Origin: Primula veris
Lineage: Eukaryota > Streptophyta > Magnoliopsida > Ericales > Primulaceae
DNA length: 64,000 nt
NCBI GenBank assembly: GCA_963682055.1
Contig: OY821750.1
Span: 30,140,402-30,204,401 of the forward strand
Reading direction: 5' to 3'
The translations under genes were made by a program, and so were the position numbers. Numbering within the stretch: the first letter of the stretch is position 1; the number at the start of each line of letters is the position of its first letter. The notes beneath the pieces were generated by a model. The model ran no database searches and was not told where the DNA came from. It saw only the letters and a program-made list of their open reading frames with translations. Positions 48,321 through 59,029 of this stretch are shown here, in pieces.

Positions 48321-49950
48321 TTTTTTTTAAAAAAATTGTGTACAGAGTATCTGAAATTCCTATCCGCTGTTCTAGTTGCAGTTTTGCAGTTAGGTTCTAA
48401 GTGAGGTTGCAACCACAGTTAGAACCCAGTGTATAAATGGACAGAACTGTAAAAAGTTAAATGTACGTAAATGAAATCACACGCACATTTAACAACGGAG
48501 TTCACCTAACTAGGCTACGTCTCCGGGGCACTTACCCAGATTATGATATTATAAAAAGCTTACAATATAAGACTCAAGTCTTAACGAAAAACACTTAGAC
48601 TCCCTCTAGATTTTTCTGCCTATCTTTATATTGCTCTTACTCTATAACTATCACTTATAAATCAATGGCATCCCACCATTGTTTTCTTTTTAAAGCTCAC
48701 GTGTATTCTCTCTAGAAAATAAGTTCTTTATAATTTAGAACACACAAACTTTTACAAGCTAAGTTATCAAGTATATAAGCAAGTAAAAACAATCTTCTAT
48801 TCTTCAATATCTTTTGATTGTTTTTGACTTTATTGATTGGCTTCAATCTTCCCATGCATTGCGTGATACTTCAACATTGATTGACACCAATCATCATTGG
48901 TTGATACCTGTTTAATAACCAGCTTGATTGTAGAAGTTAGTATTTTTCTATAACTAGGAAACATATAAAAAGATCATATCTTGGAAAGATATCTTTTAAG
49001 TATTCATGTAAAACATTAACTCCTGATTTTATTCAATCTTTAAACATATCATACTGAATTGATAAGGAACAAAGATTGAAACATGTGATAAAGATTAGTA
49101 TAAGAATAGAGATATAGAATTATAAATGTAAAGGAAACATAACTAATCTCTTTATATCTTTTAGGAAATCTTTCCTTACCACTTTGATATTCTCAATAAA
49201 CGCATATTAAACTTTTAGAATCATATGAGAATATATCCTGCATGCTGTAGAACAATTAACAATTAATAAATAACAGCTATGCAGATTTACAGAACTAGAC
49301 AGAATACTGCTGAGCAGCAGGTTGGAACTGTGGTTGTAACTGAGGTTGCAACTAGTACTTGAAACCTGTCACTACTGACTTAGTAGGTTGCAACTGAGGT
49401 TGCAACTGGTACTTGAAACCTGTCACTACTGACTTAGTAGGTTGCAACTGAGGTTGCAACTGATACTTGAAACCTGTCATTACTGTCTTAGTTCTTAACA
49501 GCAGTTAGGATTTATTTAGTGAAAACCAATAGACAATAAACAATATTTAGACCAGAAATCTGGTCCTAACAGTATTAAACATGATTAGATATGGTTGAAC
49601 ATGATTATACAATATTAAACATGATTAGACATACAAGATTGGACATGATTGGACAGGATTAGACATATAAGATTGAACAAGATTACACAGAATCAGACAA
49701 GATCACACATATTTTTTGTATAAAAAATAGATTTTTTAAAATTTTGATTTTTTTAATTTTGGTTTTTAATTTTTAAATATATTTTTTGGATTTTTTTGGA
49801 TTTTTTAATAACATATGTACCCATTTGTAAATAAGTTCACAAAATATATACTTTTTTATAAAAGAGTCATCAAGTTCAAAACAATCAAGTTTTTTGTAAA
49901 TAAATTTCTAAATATGTATTAAATTGCTATTTCCCCTTTTAAATATGCAG
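48321..49950. repeat. Unclassified repetitive DNA with a 54-bp minisatellite
   Basis: At about 49331-49490 a 54-bp unit (GGTTGCAACTGAGGTTGCAA plus CTACTGACTTAGTA) occurs about three times, and a related GTTGCAGTT...GAGGTTGCAACC stretch lies at 48374-48412. A second degenerate array (ACATGATTAGACAT-like, about 49575-49705) follows. These may be parts of a non-autonomous element. No coding potential, LTR pair or inverted end was established. Confidence 0.5.
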
Positions 49951-50275
49951 TGTATGGGTCACTATGAATACGAAAACAAAGAGTAGAATTCCAGAAGAAG
50001 TACGAGCGGAATTAGTCTATTATATGATTGATTTACCTCCAATTGTTGAAGATGATAACAAGAAGGTTTTAAAATCGACGAAGCAACAACTTGTTATATT
50101 TGACCTGATTTAAAGGTATTGCTTATGCCAAATTGCTCAAAAAGAGCCAATTCTAATTAATTGTTAAGTAAGCAACTAATATATTGTTTTTTTTGTGATC
50201 GGACAGCCTAGGTGTGGCAATTTAGACTTTATCGGCATGTTAACAATGCCAAATACATGTCCGACGCGTCCATGT
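49951..50275 (+). pseudogene. FATB-type thioesterase relic, copy B: exons 4 and 5 only
   Basis: After an intact acceptor (AATATGCAG), 49951-50115 reads as exon 4 (VWVTMNTKTKSRIPEEVRAE) and ends AAG|GTATTG like copy A. It is 7 bases shorter, shifts frame near the DE.TT segment and has an in-frame stop. After another acceptor (GGACAG), 50207-50275 aligns to exon 5 (CCTAGGTGTGG ... AACAATGCCAAATACAT), but the catalytic Asp-x-Asn-x-His codons are destroyed. Exons 1-3 and 6 were not found. The N-terminal half of exon 4 is closer to ordinary FATB (VWV, IPEEVR) than copy A is, so it may come from an older, separate copy. Confidence 0.85.
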
Positions 50276-50459
50276 GTCTGAAGCGTGTCCAACTCTTCAA
50301 TTTTTTTCGGGTATATGTACATCATATAGGTCCCAACATGTACTTTGACAGTTCGATCCGCGCATTGTTGATAAATTAGGAAGGAATTAATTGTATTATT
50401 ATATTTTATTCTTGTTGTTGAACTTTGTTTTAACCATTGCTTAACTTCATTTAATTTGA

Positions 50460-51031
50460 TTTCTGAAACAGCATTTCAACCCCCTTCTCCAATAATTACT
50501 ACTAATACTAATGGTACTAAAAAGATTGACCCACTTTAAAATTTACACATCTATTGATCTCTACATCACTCATTAAGATATTACTATTTATATTGATGAT
50601 AACTTTCCAACCATAACGGGATTACTTTGGTCTTTTCCCAAAATTTATGACTCGTTAATGTAATAATTTGAAGTATAAATCCCGAGTAATAGGAGCTCTT
50701 TTTGCAATGTACTCAAAAGTTCACAAAAAGGAAGCTTATTAAAGGAATGTCATGGTGCCATATGATCTCTCTCTATATCTCTTGAAAAAGGTACTTCTTA
50801 CGGTAAAACTTAATTATTTTAGTTTAATTTTATGAGACATTGCAAATCTAGTCTGGATTTCGCTTTTACTTTTAGATAGCATGCAATTATCACATTTTAG
50901 TCATGTAAAATACTCCAGTATTCTGTTATTGCCTTCAATTTAAGTTTACTAAAAGAATGAGAAGTGAAATGCATGCTTTAATTGCTGCTACACCAAAGTA
51001 AGAGCTTAGGTAAAAGAACACCAACATGATA
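50460..51031 (+). promoter_or_regulatory. Upstream block of FATB copy C (duplicate of 33190-34230)
   Basis: It shares, in order with copy A, GCATTTCAACCCC, TATAAATCC, TTTTTGCAATGTAC, GCTTATTAAAGGAATG, CTCTCTCTATATCTCTTG and GAGAAGTGAAATGC. The match stops where the copia element begins at 51032. It probably contains the promoter of copy C, now more than 4 kb from its start codon. Confidence 0.5.
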
Positions 51032-51033
51032 TA

Positions 51034-54000
51034 TTGGAGATGGTCTATCTGCCAAATGGGAATACAGCTGAAGTTACATACATTGGTAGTATTAAACTAA
51101 AATGTGGTCTTCTATTGGAGAATGTTCTTTATATACCCAAGTTTGGTTTTAATCTTATCTCAGCTAGCAGACTAACACATTCTTACAAGTGTTATTTGAT
51201 CTTCATGACTGGAAAATGTATCATTCAGGACTCAGTCACTTTGAAAATGATTGGGAAAGCTGAAGAATTTAATGGTCTCTACTACTTGGAAGGTGTTCCT
51301 TCTTCACAGTCACATGCTCTGTTGTTCACACCAATCTAAATGTGTGGATTTGAGGCTTGGACATCATTCTTCTAGTTGCTTGCAGAATTTGAAGAATGAG
51401 GTTTCTATTTCTTCTTTAGGAAATAATGTAGCTTGTGATTCATGCCATTTTGCAAAACATAAGAGATTACCTTTTCCACATAGTACTAGTGCTAGTAGGC
51501 AAGTGTTTGAGCTGGTTCATTGTGATATTTGGGGTCCATATCACATTAGTACTTTTGACAGTTTTCAGTATTTCTTAACCATTGTAGATGACTATAGCAG
51601 ATGTACATGGGTTTTCTTAATGAAAAATAAAAGTGAAGGTAGTACCTATTTGATGGATTTTTACAATTATGTTCTAACACAGTTTATTAAAAAGATTAAA
51701 TGTGTTAGAACAGACAATGGTAAGGAATTTTTGTTGCCAACTTTCTATGCTAACAAGAGAATTATTCATCAGACTTCTTGTGTTGAAACAGCGCAACAAA
51801 ATGGCATAGTTGAACGTAAACACCAACACTTGTTAAATGTTGCTAGGGCTTTAAGGTTCCAATCACACTTACCATTGACTTTATGGGGTGAATGTGTTCT
51901 CACAACCACTTATTTAATCAACAGATTACCTTCTGTTCTACTTAAGAATAAGAGTCCTTATGAACTTTTATTTGGTTTAAGACCTTCTTATACACACCTT
52001 AGAGTTTTTTGCTCTTTGTGTTATGCCTCCACTCTACTTAGGGGAAGGACTAAATTTGACTCTAAGGCAAGAAAATGTGTTTTGCTGGGATACCCTTTTG
52101 CTACAAAAGGCTATAGACTCTATGATCTAGAGAGAAAATTGGTTTTTATCTCCAGAGATGTTATTTTTTATGAATTAGAATTTCCTTTTAGACATGATTC
52201 TAAAGGTCATTCTATTAAGGGCTCTCTACCTGTGACTACACATCTATCTCATGAACTTGGTGATGATTCCATTTCTCCTTCATTATCTCTTTCTTTGGAT
52301 ACTGAAAATGATGTGTATGAATCCCCTGCTCCTCATATGTCTGCTATTTCACAAAATAATCTTGAAAACACTTCCAGTTCATCTGGTCATGTAACAGATT
52401 CTTCTGCTATTGTATCTTTGCCACCAAAAAGGTCTACTAGGACAAAAATTGCACCTAGTTATCTACAAGATTATCATTGTTATATGGCTACCTCTACTTC
52501 TTTACCACTTGATAAAGTGCTCTATCCTATATCTGCACATTTATCTTATTCTAAGCTTACTTCCAATTACAAACTTTTTTGCTTGAATGCTACTGCTATT
52601 CTTGAACCAAATACTTTTAAGCAAGCACATGGTGATCCTAATTGGGAAAGGGCAATGCAAGCTGAGCTAAAGGCCTTAGAAGATAACCATACTTGGGAAC
52701 TTACATCTTTACCAATGGGCAAGGCTGCTATTGGTTGTAAGTGGGTTTTTAAAGTAAAATATAGGGCTGATGGTACACTTGAGAGATACAAGGCTCGTTT
52801 AGTTGCAAAGGGCTATACTCAGCAAGAGGGAATAGACTATGAAGCTACTTTCTCTCATGTGGCTAAAATGACCACAGTAAGGGTAATTTTAGCTCTAGCA
52901 GCAGTTAAAAATTGGTCCTTGCTACAGTTGGATGTCAACAATGCATTCTTGCATGGTGACTTAAATGAGGAAGTGTTTATGAAGCCACCTCCAGGTTATC
53001 TGTCTTCTAATGACAATAGAGTTTGTTGTTTGAAAAAGTCTCTCTATGGTCTTAAACAGGCTAGTAGACAATGGTTTTCCAAACTATCTCACTCTTTGTT
53101 AAGTTTTGGTTTTGTTCAGTCTATTTCAGATTATTCACTTTTCACTCTACATTCCGAAGGTTCTTTTCTCATTTTACTAGTATATGTAGATGACATTATA
53201 CTTACTAGTGATAGTGCTATTCTTATGTCATCTGTGAAATATTTTTTAGACTCAAAATTTCATATTAAAGACTTAGGGTATTTAAGATATTTTCTTGGTC
53301 TTGAAATAGCTCGTAATTCTGATGGTATTGTACTCTGTCAAAGAAAATATGTTCTTAACCTTCTTGAAGAAGCTGGCATGCTAGGCTGCAAACCTGTATT
53401 TTTTCCTATGGAGACATCTTTGAAGTTGAGTGCTAAATCACCTGATCCACTTCCAGACCCACAAGTTTATAGGAGTTTGGTAGGAAAACTTTTATATCTT
53501 ACTTTGACACGGCCAGATATTTGTTATGCAGTCAATTCTCTTAGCCAGTTCTTAGCTTCCCCCTACAAAGCTCATTTGGATGCGGCTTATAGGGTGCTTA
53601 AATACCTCAAGAACACACCAGGCAAATGATTATTTTATTCAGCTCATTCATCTTTGCATTTAAAAGGTTTCTGTGACTCTGATTGGGCATCTTGTATTGA
53701 TACAACACGATCAGTTACTGGATATTGTGTTTTTCTTGGTGACTCGCTTATTTCTTGGAAAAGTAAAAAGCAACATGTTGTCTCTAGAAGCTCTACTGAG
53801 GCTGAATACAGGGCTGTTGCTTCTGTTACATGTGAACTCATTTGGTTGGTACAGTTATTCAAGGATTTATCTGTTATTGAGCTGCCTCCTTCTTGTGTTT
53901 TTACTGACAACAGATCAGCTTTGGCTTTGGCTGCAAATCCAGTTTATCATGAGCGTACCAAGCACATAGAAGTCGATTGTCACTTCATTAGAGATAAAAT

Positions 54001-54139
54001 ACTTACTGGTATGATTCATCCTTTGCATATTTATACTCATCATCAGTTGGCAGATGTATTAACAAAGGCTTTAGGTGCACGCCAGTTTTCTTATCTTATT
54101 TCCAAGCTCAGAATGTTTGACATCCATTCTCCAGCTTGA
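51034..54139 (+). pseudogene. copia pol polyprotein (end of protease, integrase, reverse transcriptase, RNase H), broken
   Basis: Frame 1 (to 51339) covers the end of the protease region (VYLPNGNTAEV, NVLYIPKFGFNLIS). A frameshift near 51300-51345 leads into a second frame (to 53629). That holds the GAG-pre-integrase zinc region (LRLGHHSS, CDSCHFAKH), the integrase triad (Asp in HCDIWGP, Asp in RTDNGKEF, Glu in GIVERKH) and reverse transcriptase with YVDD near 53185. An in-frame TGA at 53627-53629 interrupts the RT-RNase H junction; the same frame then continues to 54139 with RNase H motifs ([21 protein letters not shown]). Apart from truncation, one frameshift and one stop it is well preserved, so a fairly young loss. 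It was the replication enzyme set of the element. Confidence 0.85.
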
Positions 54140-54146
54140 GGGGGTC

Positions 54147-54370
54147 TATTGGAGATGTATTAGCATTTTATCTTTTACTTCAGGACTTGCTTGTAATTAG
54201 TTTACTGTTATTTCTCCAACTCTTGTGACTATTGATGTAACAATTGAAACTTGGAAGTGGTGACTGTATCTTATAAATAGTCACCACCTGTATCAATAGC
54301 GGTTAACACAGATAATAAAAAGAAAACAGTTTCTCTCTCTATATTTCATTTCGTTTTCATTCCAAATATG
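54147..54370 (+). mobile_element. 3' LTR of the truncated copia element
   Basis: It starts TATTGGAGATGTATTAGC right after the polypurine tract, contains a TATA-like box (TCTTATAAATAGTC, 54270-54283) and ends near TTTTCATTCCA. About 220 bp. The usual TG start has become TA. The TATA box points toward exon 1 of FATB copy C, 730 bases downstream. Confidence 0.55.
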
Positions 54371-55095
54371 GGTTTGTATCCCAGTTTATATAATTGACAT
54401 GATAATAAGTGTCATATTCTTATCTACCGTTAATGAGATTTTTATTAACATCCCAAATATATACTAAATGAGCATTCCTAATGTTATAAGGAATGTTTTT
54501 TAGCAAGTTGACGAGTTTGGTTTTAATATTGAAATCAATGTGTGTTGAATGAGAGAGCTAATATTACCTCTCACCATGTTTTTTGAGATTTCTCTCTCCA
54601 TTTATGTAAAAACTTGTATAAAAAGTTAGTTTGTTTACTCTATTTAAGAAAGAATCCTTCTTAAAAGAGCTAGTAACTCACATAATTCAACTAGTCCAAG
54701 TATTCTAAAAAGGATAAAACCTAGATGTGCTCTGTTAAAAAGAATTAGAAACAAAACTCTTGCACACAAGTATCAAGCTAACAAAATATTTGTAGTTTAT
54801 GTCACTAACATGAATAGCCTATATAAGAGTAAATTACGCATATTTGCACTATTTTCTAGCATTCAGTCATACAGTTACACAGTTTGCATGCAATTTTATA
54901 CATGACTGAATAATCACCGTCGAAAACTATAACGATTTAACCTGGGTCCTGTATCGCTACCTTGTTTTTATTTTAAATTAAATCACTTGGATGGCCGGTT
55001 AAGGTGAGTCTAGCTAAGATGGTATTTCTTTTAGTCTGTTTTTACATCTAAATCGTTATATATTCACTATGGACTTGGGTTGGTAGATTTAGACC
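54371..55095 (+). promoter_or_regulatory. Proximal leader of FATB copy C
   Basis: 54895-55095 is homologous to 35355-35519 (CTGAATAATCACC, AACTATAAYGATTTAA, AAGATGGTATTTCTTTTAG, TTATATATTCA, acceptor-like GGTAG before the ATG). 54371-54894 has no counterpart in copy A and no gene. Confidence 0.45.
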
Positions 55096-58000
55096 ATGAT
55101 GATGACAATGGGTAGTTCTGCATTCTTTTCCGTCGGGTCTATGGCTCCAAAACCTGGTACCAAATCAGCAAACGGGTTTGGATTCGTGCCAAAACAGGCT
55201 TATACGCGTTGGCTTATACGTAAGGCCGAAATTCAACTCCCTTTAAGGGCTAACGGTACCAAAAACATAGCCGATGACTACAAAGATATTCGAATTGATG
55301 AGAAGCAAATGGCGAGGATTGGTTCAGGGATTTTTCTACCAAATAGTCATATTCATCGTCAATATTTTCCCATCAGATCGTATGAGATCGGGCCAAACGG
55401 AACTATGGCAGTAGAGACACTAATGAACCTTTTGCAGGTTAGTGAGTAATCTTCTTGATATTCAAAAATGTATTGGTCCTCACATAATTCGTTTCCATTA
55501 TGGCTGCAAAGCCACTTTTTTTTAAAGAGTAATTAATGTTGAAACTTAATTATGTCTGGATAAATTTGGGTGATAGCTCCGCATTGAATCGTTAAAAAAC
55601 AATTATACCAATCATTCTTAAGAACATTTGTTTGTATTTTTTTTTTTTTAAACTCTTGAGTCTTGAGTCTGATTAATTATACATTTACTTGTTTGCACAT
55701 TTTTTAAAATGTTGATGTATACAGTGCATTTTTTATTTATTGTAACTATAATATTGACTCCATATGTAATTTAATTAGGGGCAATTCCATTTCAATACAT
55801 AAAATGAAACTTAATTATCTTTTAGTGCTATTCCAAAAAACTAATTCCATTTTGTTGTAACTTTTATCTCATTCACTTCACTATTATCTCATTCACCTCG
55901 GTGAATATACAAAAAATATGAAAAAAACAAAAATAAAATATAGAAAAATTACAAAAAAAAAACATAAAATATTTTTAAAAAAAATATTTAAAAAATGAAA
56001 ATATTTATAAAAAAAGTTCATTCATTTCAAAATTACGAATTAATGGACAAAAAAATTCATTCACTTAAAAAAAATATTAAAAAGAACTCATTCAATTAAA
56101 AAAAAACATTAAAAAAAAAGTTCATTCACTTCAAAAATTTGAAGTGAATGACCAGAAAAAAAAAATGTCTATTCATTTCAAGATTTTGAAGTGAATGGAC
56201 CAAACAATATCATTCACTTCAAAAACAAAAAGTTAAAAAAAGCTCATTCAATTCAAAAAATACATTAAAAAAAAAATCATCCGCTTCAAAAATTTGAATT
56301 GAATGACCCAAAAAAAAATGTTCATTCACTTCAAAATCTAAATAAATTTCATTCATTTAAAAAAAACATTAAAAAATGCTCATTCAGTTCAAAAAGTGAC
56401 TGACCAAACAAACAAAAAAATGCCCATTTATTTTAAAATTTTGAAATGAATGAACCAAATAAACAAAAATACGTCCATTCACTTTAATATTTTGAAGTGA
56501 ATGGACAAACAAATTTTATTCACTTCAAAAAATACATTAAAAAAAGCTCATTTATTTCAAAAACATAAATTTGAAGTGAATGATTAAAAAAAAAACAATC
56601 CATTCACTTTAAGATTTTGGAGTGAATAAACGAAACAAATTTCATTCAATTCAAGAAAAACATTAAAAAAATCTCATTCACTTCAAAAAATTGAAGTGAA
56701 TGACAAAAAAAAAATGTTCATTCATTTCAAGATTTTGAAGTGAATGGATTTCATTCACTTATAAAAAATATTAAAAAGGCTAATTCACTTTGTTGAAGTG
56801 GAAAAAATGTAAATTCAATTCAAGATTTTGAAGTGAATGTAACAAATAATTTCATTCAATTTAAAAATATATATATTAAAAAAAGTTCATTCACTTCAAA
56901 AATTCGAAATGTAAAAAAATAAAAAATATCCATTCACTTCATGATTTTGAATTTAATGGATCAAGCAATTTCATTCATTTAAAAAAATATATTAAAAAAG
57001 GTCATTGGCTTCAAAATTTTAAATGGAATGTCCAAACAAACAAACAAATACCATTTACTGTCCGATTTGGCCCGATTTTATTCTCGCTTCTCGGACCGCC
57101 ACTATCTGCTTACTATCACCAATACTGTCCGATTTGGCCCGATTTTATTCTCGCTTCTCGGACCGTACGATTTTAAAAGATATTGGTGATAGTAAGGAAG
57201 ATTTTTTTAGGTTATATACCATATACGTATTTACATATCTATGCGATGTGAGACAATTAATACTTTCTCTTTTATACCGGTATTTTTCTACGAAAATTCA
57301 GGTTATTATAAAAACCTATTTAAAAAGAAAATTTTTTGCTGAGTAAAAGTTTGTTAAATATATATATTTATATCGGTTTCAAAAGAAAAGAAAAAAAATC
57401 TCCATGTAATTGACATGCTATTAATATATCCTACCATATATTCTAAAATATTTTTCTCTAATCAGAGTTAAATGAAATTTATAATATATCTCAAACCTGG
57501 ATATTGAAAATAAGGAATAAAAACTTTAAGAAAAATAATACTCCGTATATAGTTGCATAGACACTTTGAAAAAAACAGATAAAAACATTCTTCGTTTTTC
57601 ATATTAAAAAATTGTATACAATCCCAAATAAAACTTAAACAAATACTGAAATACTGAAATACATAATATCTACTTTATTACTTGACAAAGTTATCCTTTT
57701 AATGCCTATCTCTATTATTTAATACCCCCATATAAATAGAAAAACACGAGATACAAGATATAAAGAGATTTTTTGTTGTTTTATTTTGTAACCGAAATGT
57801 TTAACAAACTTTTACTCAGCAAAAATTTCTCCTTTTAAATAGGATTATAATGAAATTAGTGTTTACGTTCTTTAGTGTTTTCTAATGCCATATTTTTTCT
57901 TTCTCAATGATTGAATAATTATATCTGGCTATATATTATATGAATGGAGTTAGATCATTAATTAAATGACTAAATACAGTTGTCAGGGTTGCCTAACCTA

Positions 58001-58998
58001 ACTTGATTATGTGCAAGTAGTTTTGAATTGAAATGATTTTTTATGAGTATATTATTAGTTTCATTTTGCAATTCAACTTTTCCGGGAAAGGAACATTTGC
58101 TAAATATCTATATATTTTTATTTTATTTTGCATTTTCGCGTTCTCCATTAAACACAGATTGTGCTAGCGTGTAAAGCAAGTCAACTTATCTCTTCATTTT
58201 TTTACTAATAACTTTTTAGTACTTCATATACAGTTTGCTTGCCTGCCTAAAAAAATGTTTGTAATCCTTTTGCTTTCTAGTTTAATGAAAAGAAGCAAAA
58301 AGGTAAAGAAAAAAATAGTAGGCACCATTTAACCTGACTATTTGATGAATTTCTTATGATTGATAGTTTTTTTACATATATAAAAGGATGGAAAATCCAC
58401 TATTTCATTATTAATAATGAATGGTCGTAATTACAAATGAAAGACTAAAAAAAACTTCAACTGAAAATAAACTTCTAGTGTTAAGAAAATAAAAAATCAT
58501 TCAAACTTTAATCTATTTTTCTATCCAATATCCAATTTGGTTAATTAGATTTGTACTTATATAAGGATCTAATTCTTGTTTTGAACCGTTAAGTAGTACG
58601 CGCGCATATGTTATTGCATGCCGCATAGGAAATTAGGAGATAAACATCTTTTATTAGTATGATATGTATTGAATAAATTTATATGTTAATTAGCTGAGGG
58701 ATTATGAGCAGTAGTGTCGTCCAATATGAGTAGTGAATTATAAGTTTATATGTTAACTAACTTGTGCAAATGTACACAAGACTAACGGTTAGTTAGTGAA
58801 GTGGTGCAATGCAACTATTCACAAAGTGGCAATTTAACACCCTGACAGATTAAAAGTCGCAAACTTTGAGTAATGGTTGTTCCTTTTCAAAAAGGCATAA
58901 GGACACTATGAATATACAATCCATATTTTGAGAAATACACGTACGCATACGGCATACATACACATAGAAATACTTTTACAAAACCTTGCATTACTTAT

Positions 58999-59029
<31 letters not shown>

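Larger units (their letters stand above)
51032..54370 (+). mobile_element. 5'-truncated Ty1/copia retrotransposon in the leader of FATB copy C
   Basis: It has most of pol and one LTR. gag, the protease active site and the 5' LTR are missing. The first 11 bases (51032-51042, TATTGGAGATG) are identical to the first 11 of the 3' LTR (54147-54157), so the deletion seems to run from inside the 5' LTR to pol. The polypurine tract is GAGGGGG at 54139-54145. The right boundary near 54370 is approximate, and no clean target duplication was found. It splits the region that is continuous between upstream block and exon 1 in copy A. Confidence 0.8.

Noticed and set aside
55779..57010. CRISPR array
   Set aside because: This is a plant nuclear genome; repeats are inverted and diverged and spacers are A-rich low complexity.
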